DNA of 57,221 nucleotides from Diaporthe sp. PMI_573 (Eukaryota > Ascomycota > Sordariomycetes > Diaporthales > Diaporthaceae): contig JAJTUP010000167.1 of assembly GCA_021399435.1 (NCBI GenBank), positions 1-57,221 on the forward strand, in the 5' to 3' direction. Shown one piece after another: positions 31,901 to 42,713 of this stretch; position 1 is the first letter of the stretch; every line of letters begins with the position of its first letter. The translations under genes and the position numbers were made by a program. The notes below the pieces were generated by a model that was given only the letters and a program-made list of their open reading frames with translations, was not told where the DNA came from and ran no database searches.

Positions 31901-34871
31901 TCTTTAGGTTCTCGTTAAGATACTCTCTAAGTGTCTTGAGTTATATTTTGTTAAGTCTGTAGATTTTAAAAAACTTAGGTATCTTTCTAGGTTTTAGGGG
32001 TATTTTATAATCCTAGTTAGTATATTTAGGTAGTCTGGTATTAAGTATTGTTAAAAATAGTTTGGTATACTTGTAGTATTCCTAAGGTATAAACTTCTAA
32101 GGATCCTTCTCTGCTGTCTTGGCCTTCTATAGGTAGGTAATAAATTGTTAGAAAATAGGCTTAACTTATTTTATTAGGCTGATTCTTTAAGCCTTCAATG
32201 CTTGTTGTATAGTTCTTGTTGGTAAGGTAACTGTAACCTTAGGTGTTGTTTTGTATTATATATACTGGATTTCTTGTATTTGTTTTAATGCTTGTTGGAT
32301 TTCCTTAATGTATTCTTGTGCTATAAGTATAATTTGTTCTTTCCTTATGTTAGTCTGTGTTAGACCGCCCTTTTTGTTGGGTTTATATTATATTTAGCTT
32401 AATAGTAAGTTTTTTTAATCAGTCTGCGGTAGACTGCCTGGATTATGCTGTTATTATGCTGGCTTGTTTAGGGGCTGTCTTGTAGCCTGCTTAGGGACTG
32501 AGTTCTTCTCTCTATTTTAAAAGGTAGTTGCTAGGCTTATTTAAGCGTACATTTAGATACTATCCTTAGAGACTAAGCTCTGCTTATTCTTGTAATGTAT
32601 AATTGTTCCTTTTGCTAAGCTAATAGGGTTTGTCTAGTAAATCTGGCCAGTAGTCTAATCTATCTAAGGGTTGTTCTTTCTTAACCAAAGTATTTCTAGA
32701 ATTAACTAATAATCTGCCGTCTTAGTAATATTAAACGAAAGTTACTTAATATAGTTCTAGATCTAGACTTAGAGGTAATCGGTCTCTATATCAATAATGC
32801 TGTTTCTATAAGTAACTTTTATACCGTTAACTATGTTAAGTCTATAGGGTTTCTTTTTTTTATACTATGTAAGGTAGTATCTGTTCACTATCTTTGGGGA
32901 GATAAAATTCCCCTATGCTTTACTATTAATAAGTATGTAGTACTGGTAGGTTTTAAGCTCTACCCTGATTTTTAAATATTAATAGTTGTTATTAGTATTT
33001 GTTATATATAAGTATCTTGTAGGTGTTTCTCCTGCTATCTAAGGTTTTGTAGATAGCTTATCTAGTTTTTTAGCTATCTATAATCCTTTCTTAGGACTTT
33101 GTTGATACTTTTAATGTTTTGTTATATGATACTCTATAATTATTGTAGGTCTTTTATAAGTTGTTATATACTTTTGTTCTATGTTGTAGGCTTTATAGGG
33201 CTGAGGATTTATCCTTATTATTATAGTTAGTGCTATTCTTTAACCTTGTTATCTATATATACTTAATATTCTTTATTCTTATAGGTACGCCATCTAGTAG
33301 AGTTATATAGGTATGCTAGGGGGGTATATAGGTTAAGTTAAAATATTGCGTAGCCTACATTATTGTGTTGTTTCTTAAGTTTCTATCCCTTAAAGTTGCC
33401 TCTTTTATAAGTTTGTTAGATGTCCTGCCCTTAGTACCTCTAAAGGAACTAGTTATGGCTTGCTTTCTCCTGTATATAGATTCTATATCTGTTGTAAATA
33501 TATGAGGCCCAAGAGATGCTAAGATAGTAACTATAGCGAGAAAATATCCTCCTTGTGTTTCTATCCTTCTTAGTCTCCTTCTTTAGTTCTCGCGTTACTT
33601 ACTTAAGGAGTCATCCTATAATTAGTACTTTTATAATGTTAGTTTTGGGGGCTAGTAGGGGTACTCTTTCTAAGTATACCCGCGGGTCTTCTTACTATGC
33701 TTAAGGTACGAGTAGATCTTAGGAAATTTTTCCTGTTAGCTCCTTTTTTGGGTTGTATAAAAGTTCCTTTTATCTTTCTACGGCCAGGGTATGCTGTTAC
33801 CCTATGCCTTTAGGAAACTAGTTAGCTCCTTTTTTATCGCTTAGGTGTGTAGTATAGTTGTTGTTGTAGCAGGCTGTCTAGCTAAGTAAGGAGTACTTCT
33901 TGTTTTCTTTAGCCTTATCTAGTTCTATGTATATTAGCTGTAATAGTTGTTGTTAGATTATTTCTTCTGTTTTTAATTTACCTTTCTATTTGTTATTAGT
34001 AGGTAAGTTTTAGAGAGTAATACTAAATAGAATCTTTCTATCTTCTACTACCTGGTCTGGGTATACTAGGTATAGTTTATACCATTTTGTTCTATACCGG
34101 TAGTATTGTTTAGTAATGGCCTGTTGTATCTTTAAGTATGGTAGTCTGCTAGTATAGGTAATTACATTAGCTTGTCTAAAGCCTTTAGGTATAGGCTTCT
34201 AATCTTTGTTTTTTTTAAGGCTGTAGCACTTTTTTGTAAAGTGTCCTATCTTGTTACAGTTATAATATTTAATATCCCTCTTGTCTTTCTATTATACGGC
34301 ATTAAGCTCTATAGGGCCTAATTATTATCCCTATTGGGTTAGATTATTACAGTTATATCTTTTTCCAGTGTTAGACTTGTTCCTCTAGTTGCTTTGCTGG
34401 AATGGTCCGAGGTTAATACCGTGTTTCTTTTAATGTCTAGGCAAGCATTTTTTCTTTAAGGAATGAGGCCGCGTGTATAATTTATTTTCTATTTGCTTGG
34501 CTGTCTATATAGTTGAACCGCTAGTAGGCCCTAACTTGGGTAAGGTAAGGCTGTAACTGGCCCAGGGTCTTATTGTAAGGAGTCGGGCTGTTGAGCCTAA
34601 TACTTTCCTTGGTTGGAATTAGGGTATTGATAATGGCGGCGGCGGCCCGAAAGGTGGTGACTTCCTTCTTAAGGTTCTCTATTTCTTTATTCTGTTTGGC
34701 CTGCTTATTTATAAGGGTACGGAGGCGATTAACCTTGCTAACCAGCTTCTAGAGTTATTTGTTGGTTATCCTGCTGTTGTTGTTAGTATTATTACTGGTG
34801 TTGTTGTTAATAGCGTTGTCTAATTTCTATAGAAGGTTTTGCTAGGGGTTGTTGTTTCCAAATCTAGACAT
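28960..34871 (-). pseudogene. Decayed gag-pol of the chromovirus
   Basis: Gag starts at an ATG at 34871 (MSRFGNNNP, then Asn-rich) and carries helical capsid text. A zinc knuckle at about 34267-34221 reads YYNCNKIGHFTKKC, with its first Cys changed to Tyr. The reverse transcriptase is recognisable near 31640-31510, where [20 protein letters not shown] is followed by [11 protein letters not shown], the YLDD active-site box. An H2C2-type integrase zinc region lies near 30420-30330 (YCKSKTVKYKP). A chromodomain at about 29380-29285 reads EVEKILDSKTHNADTKYLVK followed by WKSYNDKDN. Chromodomains direct integration toward heterochromatin in related elements. Long stretches remain in one frame apart from TAA and TAG, so the damage is point mutation. 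No functional enzyme is encoded. Confidence 0.85.
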
Positions 34872-34937
34872 TGTAAAGGTATTATGTGTAATATTGCTTA
34901 AAGTCTACGTTGTAATGTATAAATAAGAGTAGTTAAA

Positions 34938-35411
34938 ATGTAATAATTAAGGTTTCTTGGGTCCTCTAAACTAAAAGATCAGGTTTATATCTAAGATATG
35001 TAATAAGGCAGTTAATTAAGCAATAGGGTTTCTAACAATGATTACAAGCTAATGAAAGCTATTTAGGGTAAATATTTAGATTAACTGCTAAAGAGCTGTC
35101 CATACTATCTAGCTATCTGGTAATAAGTGTATTTTTATATGTCTATCTTTTTAGTGAGGCTTGCCGGGAGCGCTGGTTGCTCCTAGCGATCTAGTATAGG
35201 GGAGCGTCGGGAGTGCTGGTTGCTTCTGTTACTTTATGGTGTTGGATTGCTGGGATCGATTGTTGCTCTAACCGATCTATCTTATCTAATTAGTGATTAC
35301 GTAACCATTGGCTTGGTTCCTTGTGCCGTTTGTTTGGCCGGTGTGCTGGTCTAGTGGGGTTGTTCCTTTGCAGAACTAACCGTTGGTCCTATTTCCGTCA
35401 GGGTCGTGACA
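34938..35411 (-). repeat. 5' LTR of the chromovirus (474 bp)
   Basis: The plus strand starts TGTAATAATTAAGG and ends GTCGTGACA. It is richer in G than the other LTR (for example GGGAGCGCTGGTTGCTCC here against GGGAGCACTAGTTGCTTC there). Both copies are mutated, on different strands in different places. Confidence 0.92.
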
Positions 35412-35416
35412 ATACT

Positions 35417-36064
35417 GTTAATCCAAGTCCAGTCGCTCTTACAGATCTCTTCGAGTTAAGGCTAAATTAGATTAATATACTCCTCCGCTGTATGCTTAAT
35501 ATCGCCAGTATCAAACGTCTTCTAGTAGAATGCTGCTCCGTTGGGTATTTAGACCGCAATATTGATAATCTGGTTACTAGCGATATTATTAGAGGCGTCA
35601 AAGATCAGGTTAAGGCGCAGAGCTACGCGAAGCTTCTTTAATACCTTGTTATAATAACTCTTATAGATAGTCGGAAGGAGGCAAGTAACGGCTTTTCAAT
35701 TAGGAGGCTTAAAGCCGGGAATACCCTTAGCAAAAAAGGCATCCCAGGCACTGTGCTTAAAGAGGGAGAAGGGTTGGCTGCTGGCAATTACTGCGTTAGA
35801 TGCGAGATATTGTAGCTTCTTTGACTGCTTAGTTGGCAGAGCCATAATACCCGTATCTATTAGCTTTGCTTAAGCTTTCTCCTTTAGCTTGGCTTGGACT
35901 GGACACTTCTTCCTAAAATCCTTATACTTTGCGAGATAGTCGCTGAGACAGCTATTTGAGGTCTACGTAACCTCTTTGGAGCAGTATTTATATCGGGAGA
36001 CTGTACTCTTGCCCGTAGGCATGGCACGGATAAAAAGAAAGTATCTCTTGCTGTCTTTAGCCAT
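35417..36064 (-). pseudogene. hAT transposase, N-terminal part, cut by the chromovirus
   Basis: The frame starts at an ATG at 36064 (MAKDSKRYFLFIRAMPTGKS) and runs leftward with a few stops. It reads YKYCSKEVTQTSN with the Gln as TAG. It then reads TKQSKKLQYLASNAVIASSQ, and KGIPGFKPPN followed by AVTCLLPTIYKSYYNKVLKK. Near 35600-35450 it reads LRLNLIFDASNNIASNQIIN and AVQIPNGAAFYQKTFDTGD. This is the DUF659-like catalytic start of one hAT lineage, with FDA...N providing the first acidic position. The frame stops at 35412-35416, exactly at the target duplication of the Gypsy element. The remainder should lie left of 28012 but is too decayed there to recognise with confidence. Confidence 0.65.
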
Positions 36065-36223
36065 TGTGATAGCTTCGCAGAGAGGTTTAAGGGAGAAAAG
36101 ATCCAGAGTTGTGGCTGGGCAAAGAAGATGATAGGGCCGGAAAGTCGCGGTTGGGCAGCCCTGTAAGCCCGGCCGGCAGCTCCTGACACTAAACCTAAAA
36201 AGGCAGTTGGACAAACTCACTCA

Positions 36224-36300
36224 AGATGTACGAGTACATGTACGAGTACGAACCTTCTCGTACTTGTACACTGTACGAGAGGTCTCGTACATGTACCTGG
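36224..36300. repeat. Palindromic GTACGAG/CTCGTAC cluster
   Basis: Within 77 bp there are GTACGAG words in one orientation and CTCGTAC words in the other, five in all, with GTACATGTAC and TGTACACTGTAC palindromes between. The cluster lies between two divergent hAT transposase genes (36064 leftward and about 36310 rightward) and is probably a subterminal transposase-binding array of one of them. Confidence 0.55.
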
Positions 36301-36309
36301 GCATCCCTA

Positions 36310-37975
36310 TGTCTGGAAGGGATTCACGCTGGCTGAGCGCAGCAAAGATACCCTATCATGGGTATGGAATTACAGAGTCGAGATTCAATTCAAAACATCT
36401 CGACGATGGATCTGCATGCCATGTGTGCGCTAGAAGACCCTCACGCCGCAGTCATATGAATCCAAAGGCACCCAAAACGCTAAACTCTACCTCTGGAAAG
36501 CCCACGGCTCCTGGGATCCATTAGGACGACAATCAACACTGTTAGAGAAGAAAGGAGGCAAGAGGGTGCTTGCTTCTATTTCGGACTTCATGAGCCTCAA
36601 ACGTTCCGATCTAAAGGATCAAGCACTGGCCAATAGCTTGATCAAACGCTTCAATCGAGGAGACTTCCAGAAGCTTATTGTCAACTGGATAGTTGAAAGC
36701 CAGCAATCATTTAAGCAGGTTGAACACCCTAGATTACAACAGATTTTCAAATACCTCAATCCGGTGGTCAAGGTTACGAGTGCACACATTACGGCAAAGA
36801 CTGTACACAGACTGGCGGTGCAACAATTTAAGCGATATTATAGCACAGTCCAACAGGTCTTAAAGAGGTCGCCGGGTTACATCTACATTGCCTTTAATGG
36901 TACAAGAACTAGGAATCATCACACGTTATATGGCGTGACGGCTGTCTTTAGAGACCACAAGAATCAGCTCTAAAAAGTTATGCTTGGCATTCCGAAGCTG
37001 GTAGAGCGACATACTGGCGAGAACATTACTGCCGAGATCCTCAAAATTATTAGGTTGTTTGGTATTAAGGATAAGGTTGGTTACTTTACTCTTAATAATG
37101 CAGCAAATAATAAAACAGCAATGTTAGAAATTGCAAAAGAGCTAAAGTTTGACTTAATTTAACGACATATTTAATTTATAGGACACATCCTTAGCCTTGT
37201 TGTTAAATCCCTTCTCTTTGGAAAAGATATTAATGTATTTGAGAAATTTCTTGTTAAGGGGGAGCCTTTGGTAAGAGCAACCTATAATAATTAGATGTAG
37301 AAGGGTCTTGTTGGGAAAGCATATAACTTTGTTGTTTGGGTCTATTGGTCTGACTTACTGACTTAGTTGCTTTATTAACTGCAACAAGACTTATTTACAG
37401 CTTTTGGCGATCCTAAAGGTGGAAAGTAACGGCTAGTTAACGTTATTCTTGACAATAATACTAGATGGTTATCCCAATACTATATAATAAAACAAATGCT
37501 TCGATTGCAGCCCTTTTACAAAGAATTTATTGCTAAAGCCAAGAGGCTATTTTAAGATACTCGGAAAGGTAAGGAAGGATAGAAGCTTCTCTCTTGCCTT
37601 AAGAAGTCAAGCTTCATCAATAAGAGCAATTAGGCGGTACTAAGGATATTTAATGAGATTCTCTTCAATTTTTATATAGTTGTGTAAGTACTTTAGGGAG
37701 ACAGACAGTTATGATACTAATTGTCTAGAGTTAAAAAAACATTTGGCTCTATAACTAATGTGCTAGAGGCATACAAATTTCTACTTGGGAGGCTTGAGGA
37801 TACAAAATTGTATATTGAGAGGCATCTTGAGCCGGAGTAATTTAGTATTAATATTAACTTTAGCTGGAAGAAGCTTAATAAATATTATAATACTTTGAGG
37901 GACTTACTAGTATACTATACTGCTGCCGCCTTGCACCCTAGCCTACGATGGGACTATTTTGACGAGGTTTGGGGT
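36310..37975 (+). pseudogene. hAT transposase with BED-type N-terminus, decayed toward the 3' end
   Basis: The N-terminal frame reads SWVWNYRVEIQFKTSRRWIC then MPCV, a BED-like finger with W and C-x2-C. It continues KAHGSWDPLGRQSTLLEKKG into a long open piece from 36566 (MLASISDFMSLKRSDLKDQA to FKYLNPVVK and GYIYIAFNGTRTRNHHTLYG). After a TAA at 36971 the gene continues with MLGIPKLVERHTGENITAEI, then FTLNNAANNKTAM and HILSLVVKSLLFGKD near 37180-37230. The last readable part, with many stops, ends YYTAAALHPSLRWDYFDEVWG near 37969. The C-terminal dimerisation domain is missing. Decay increases along the gene: the first kilobase is nearly intact and the rest is AT-rich. It is homologous to the minus-strand copy at 38150-40770. 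Confidence 0.8.
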
Positions 37976-38001
37976 CAACAGCATTCAATGTCTACAACCA
38001 C

Positions 38002-38042
38002 CCTACCCCACCCCACTAGAGCCTTTCGTAGGGTGGGGTAGG
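38002..38042. repeat. Perfect 12-bp inverted repeat between two hAT copies
   Basis: CCTACCCCACCC at 38002-38013 is exactly complementary to GGGTGGGGTAGG at 38031-38042, with a 17-base loop. A GGTGGGTGGGTGGGTGG run follows at about 38068-38085. The C/G-rich patch is sharply unlike the AT-rich flanks and lies where two tail-to-tail hAT copies meet. It is probably the abutted terminal repeats of one or both elements. Confidence 0.6.
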
Positions 38043-38149
38043 CGGATAACTAAGGCGGAGTCTCGGTGGGTGGGTGGGTGGTGGTCCATGAAACCTATAT
38101 AGGCTATAAAACCTATAATGATGGGTTGGTGGGTTTATTTTGGTATATT

Positions 38150-40770
38150 CTAATCTACTACAGGGATCTCTGCTATATTATCACTCTTATCTATTCCAAA
38201 TGCTTCCTCTAGTTCATCTAGCTAAACCGTTGCTGCCTTCTGCTGCTGTCCCCCGTCTTCTGAGAGATTCATAAAGGTATCTATAGTCGTTGTCTCCATT
38301 TTATCAACTAGTCCGGTATTTAGCTCTGGGATAAAACCGGAGCGATACCATAAGCGTAGGCACATATATACTAACAATTATAGCATCGAGATTGTGCCTC
38401 TGTTGTATAATTAATCGCCTACCTGCTAAGAAAAGTCTCTTATACTCAACACTTATGGGCTGGATAGTAAGGAAATCTAGTACCATTTCTAATAAGCGGG
38501 GATACTAGAAGCAGAGTCTATACTAGTACTGGATGGAATCAGGGCAATATGCTATTTTCTATATCTTATCCGTACACTAGGTACTATACTCGTCGTTTCT
38601 ACTGGTAACGTAGATAGCCCGTGCTTGTGACTGCTCCTCTATAGTGTGTTTCTTAAAGGCATTATGCTTGAATAAATTGTGGTAGATGGGTTGCTTGTCT
38701 CCTAGAGACGGCGATAATAAGATTGACAAGACTGGTCTCTACTCTTTATATTTATACTTCTAATCCTAAATATCTTGGACCGTGCCTATAGTATATTTAA
38801 CCTAGTCGGGATTGTCTCTCTATCTGTCCTGGAACTAACTCTATTGGTAGCTAGGATTAAGTGCTAGTATAGTGTAATATATTGCTGTGTTGTCTAGTTT
38901 TATAAATAAGTAGTTAGCTAGATAGAAAGTTGTAGATAAGAAGGAAAATGTAGCATAGAATTACTTACTTTTATAATACTTTTCTAGCTTTTCCCAGGCT
39001 AAATTAACACTAATCCGAAATTGTTTTAGGTTAGGAAATGTGTTTGCCTCTCTTTTCTCCTTCTTAAGCATTCCTAGAATCTTCTCCATGCCTAAGACTA
39101 TATTTTATATGTTGCCATATAAACCCTTATACCTATGGTGCTGGCGATAGACCTAACCATCACCCTTAAGGGTCTTAACGACTGTCTTATAGTGTTGAAG
39201 TATCTTTTCTAAGCGCTTAAGGGTAATCCAATTGTTATCTATTAGTTTACTCTCTTTAAGAAGAATACAAGGTATCTTTTTTCTAGACTTAAGAGTACCT
39301 CTCATAGTAGTATTCTCTTCCCTCCACTCCTGTCTGTATTTAAAGAGAATATGGTTGAGATATTTACGTAGCTTAAGCGTTTAATAGATTATATATAGCT
39401 GAGACAACTAACGAGTATTGTTATCTTAAATATACTTGAGCGGCTGTACCTCCTCTTGTTGTTATAGATGGTGGAGCTAGAAGGAGATACGGTGGCTATT
39501 ATAAATATTGTAGATAAAATTATAAAGTTTCCCTATAAAAAAACCTATATATAAGTATATTTGTATATATATTTGGGTGTGTGTATATATGTAGCTATAA
39601 AGAGTCGGAAAGGAAACATATATAGAGATAATGATATAGCTTACCTACTGGACCTTACTTTACCCAGTTTTTCCACTCTCTCTCTGAGAGTATTAATACG
39701 CTGGTAGCCTTATCTTTAATTGCTTTAACAAAGTTTCTAAATAATAGGGCCTTGGCAGAAAGGTTAAGTATATGCCTAAAATAGTAGCTATGACATTCTT
39801 TACCCTTACCTTTCTCCTAGTTGAGGAGAGTCTCTAGCTTGTCCATTAAAGTGTCTATATTGTTAGTATTATCTAGTATAGTGTAGCTAACCTTTTTTGA
39901 GATGCTAAAAGTATCTAGAACGCGGTAGATCTCCTCGGTAATGTTTTTGCCAGTATGGTGCGTAGAAATTTCTGGCATGCCTAAAATAAGCTTGTGCGGC
40001 TGGCTAAATTTGTTGTGAAAGAAGCAGGTAACCCCGTATAATGAAATCTTATTAAGGGTAGTCTAGCCATTATATAAGATATAAATCAAGCTGGGGGTAT
40101 TAGCTAGTACCTTTGTAATAGTCTTCTTGTATGTAGTTTATACTGTAATAGCCTTGGCGCGTATAGTATTAGCTGTGAGGTGTATATTATAAGATTTAAC
40201 TGCTGGGTTAAGATATTTAAAGATCTTGTAGAGGTCTGGATTCTTGGTGTTAGAAAAGGGCTTGTAACTATTAATGATATATCTTGTAAGCAGCATTTAG
40301 AAGTATCCTTAGTTGAAGGTTTTAAGGTATGTATTAGTGATTTACTGCTCTGCAGAATTGGTAGCATTAATTTGACCGAGAGCCTTGGTTATAGACCGCT
40401 GTCTCTTCTCGCCTTATATTGTAGAGCTGTGGTTGTAAGAATTATTGGGTGTACTTAAGGGTTTCTTTTAATCTTTTTTAGACTTTGTAATTGCCTAAAG
40501 TACTAGTTGGACTTTGTTACACTATAAATTAATCCAATACTAGTTAATATAACTATTGTAAACAATATATTTAAGCTCTTCTGTCCAGCTTTTCTTATAT
40601 CCTGCCCCTGTTTTTGTAATCTTTGTCGACCTCCTGTCTCTTGGTGCTTTTCTCCTTATACCAGTTACTTTACGTATTTTTTAGATTCCAAGCCTTCCTT
40701 AATAGCCTTTTACTTACAAAATTGCAAGCGGCAAAGATGTTCTGTATTCTCTTTATTTCCCTTACAGTTT
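38150..40770 (-). pseudogene. Second, heavily decayed hAT transposase (minus strand)
   Basis: Readable blocks in minus order are FKYLNPAVKSYNIHLTANTI and SLIYILYNG near 40240-40080, then GVTCFFHNKF, GMPEISTHHTGKNITEEIY and VSYTILDNTNNIDTLMDKL near 40030-39840, RHILNLSAKALLF near 39780-39740, and the open piece 38486-38304. That last piece starts MVLDFLTIQPISVEYKRLFL and is the C-terminal dimerisation domain. Several of these blocks are the same as in the plus-strand hAT copy at 36.3-38 kb (FKYLNP.VK, Y.I..NG, G.P...THTG.NITAE), so the two copies are one family. The middle (39700-38500) is too mutated to read. Its terminal region is at the G-rich patch near 38000-38110. Confidence 0.7.
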
Positions 40771-41153
40771 TACACGTTTATCTTTAGCGGTATATTGGAG
40801 ACGTATGTTACACTTGTTTAAGCTAGGAAATTTTGTTTCAAGCTTGTTATAATAAAATAGAGCATAAGTAGGCTAGGGCAAGTGCTTGTCTACAGGCCTA
40901 AAAGATATTTAGACGATATTTTAAAAACTGTTTGCTTAAATAGCATAGAGGATTAAATTTTGGTTTTAACTATCTAAATTCGGGGCGTGTGCAAAGATAT
41001 TTATATTTGGCAGGGCCCCTTTAGTATACATCTTTTGCCACTATGTTAATAGAATCTAGTTAATAGAGGCAGGTACTCCTGTATTTCGTTAATATAAGTA
41101 TATTTATAGTCTCAGCAATTATATAGCTATAAGATTATAAAAACCAGCCCGGC
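40771..41153. other. AT-rich spacer
   Basis: No frame, repeat end or RNA gene was recognised between the hAT remnant and the long decayed gene to the right. The upstream exon or promoter of that gene could be here. Confidence 0.35.
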
Positions 41154-42713
41154 ATGTTTATATGTGTCGCGGTCTCTGTAAATAACGACTTACAAGGTGT
41201 TAGACAATAACTAATTGGTATTTGTCAGTTGTATAATGCTATGCAAAATGCTTTCAAGCAATAATATAATGCCTATATTGATGATAAGCTTGTATAGTAA
41301 GCTTTATTTGACTTTTAGAAGAATTTGCTGTAGCTAGAACTGCTTGAGCTTGACTACAGGCATCGTAGGAGCTATCCTCTTTCCTAGCCACATTTATCTT
41401 CATAGACCGCCTATAGAAATAAAAACCTAGCCTTCAATCACTTTAACAACATAATAACGGCTGGTAGGCACGGGTTCTTTTTACATTCTAGAAGTGTAAA
41501 AACGAGGCCAGATAATTGAAACGTATACCCATCTCGTCCTGTTTCTCCATGGTACGGCCATTCTAGTTACCGCATAACGGGGGCCCTAGCCCGTATTGGT
41601 CCCATAAGTGACGCTTTATACTCCTATAGTGCCTGTACTGCGACATACAGCCCTTATAGTGGCCGAGACATATACGACCTACCCGCATTGCAACATAGTG
41701 CCGGCACGCCGAGTTTTCAGCCTGTCGCGTCTCTTCCTACATATCTAATAGGGCCTCCTTATTTTAACACTTATTTTTATTATATATAACAGTAGGTAGT
41801 CTCATTTAACAGACTATACTATATAGTAAATGCTTGGCTAAAGGAAAATGACAAGAATTTTCTGCCAAGGTTTAACAAGGTATCTTTAAGACAAAATCCC
41901 GATTTTTGGCAGTACATCCTCAATATAGCAAAATTTTATAATGACAAACAAGGTGTAGCTTAACTTGCCCTTTTTATGCTGAATTCGCCACTTTACTATA
42001 TTTAGTTTGTCCTACACGTATTTCTGCAGTATATCTACCAGGAGATATTGTGTCCCAAATTCTGGCTGGGTTTTTGAGCGGATATTGACTTCGTCTTAAG
42101 GACATTAATCCTTCCCGTGGCGCAAATTGCCAGAAGCATGTCTCAGCAGCGCCATATTGCATAATAGCAGTTGCAAGACGTGATTTAATAGATTGTCACT
42201 AATGCCCAATACGAGAACTACCGTAACTTCCGGATCAGCCAACATGCGGACACTCTTATAGGCATCGCGCATTTATTGATGCGTGAGGCGCTTGCGCCTG
42301 GAGATTCTATCCTGAGCCTGCACTTGATTGTCAAGTTTGCGAATGAGTTTAGCGCCGAGATTATGCAGAACTGCCCCTTGTTCTTATTTAACTGGAACGG
42401 TTGCGGTATGAAGTTTAATTACAAAGCCTACGTGGCGCTTGATTAGAACAGCCATGGTCTCGCCTTGGAGCAAAAGCATATATGTGTTGTGCTTGTTATT
42501 ACGCCAAGCATAAGTTACTATGATGATTTTGGATCTACCGTGACGCAAAATATTTGTATCTGTAAGGCCACTATCTATGTGTGCTTATGTTGTGATGTGT
42601 TTTAGTATATTGCCTTATTGTAGGCAATTCTGAGTTCTTTAAGTGTAGCTGGACTAGATGAATTAATGGCCATTTCTTTTGGTCTACTCTAAGTAATAGG
42701 TTGGTATTTTTGA
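41154..42713 (+). pseudogene. Unknown 519-codon gene, same frame throughout, about 22 nonsense codons
   Basis: From an ATG at 41154 (MFICVAVSVNNDLQGVRQ) to a TGA at 42711-42713 one frame gives continuous protein-like text with no indel. The order is a Gln-rich helical start (LIGICQLYNAMQNAFK), then a Tyr/Pro/Ser-rich part (about 41380-41750, including ALARIGPISDALYSYSACTA). A helical part follows (NAWLKENDKNFLPRFNKVSL, WQYILNIAKFYND), and then the best-kept segment at 42230-42650 (HADTLIGIAHLLMREALAPG, LHLIVKFANEFSAEIMQNC, FLFNWNGCGMKFNYKAYVAL, ISYYDDFGSTVTQNICIC). The end reads VAGLDELMAISFG. I do not recognise the family and see no transposase motifs. About 22 internal stops are TAA, TAG or TGA, each one C-to-T change from CAA, CAG or CGA. 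It is a complete gene silenced by point mutation. Confidence 0.65.

Larger units (their letters stand above)
28017..35411 (-). mobile_element. Complete Ty3/Gypsy chromovirus, inactive
   Basis: The element is 7,395 bp in minus orientation, bounded by LTRs at 28017-28489 and 34938-35411. The flanking 5-mers are identical (ATACT at 28012-28016 and at 35412-35416), a clean target-site duplication. The order on the minus strand is gag, reverse transcriptase, integrase, chromodomain, as in chromoviruses. A purine tract (GGAGAAGGGGAATA on the minus strand, about 28490-28503) next to the 3' LTR is the likely polypurine tract. A tRNA-complementary primer site is not obvious beside the 5' LTR. All coding frames carry many nonsense codons. 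Confidence 0.93.
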
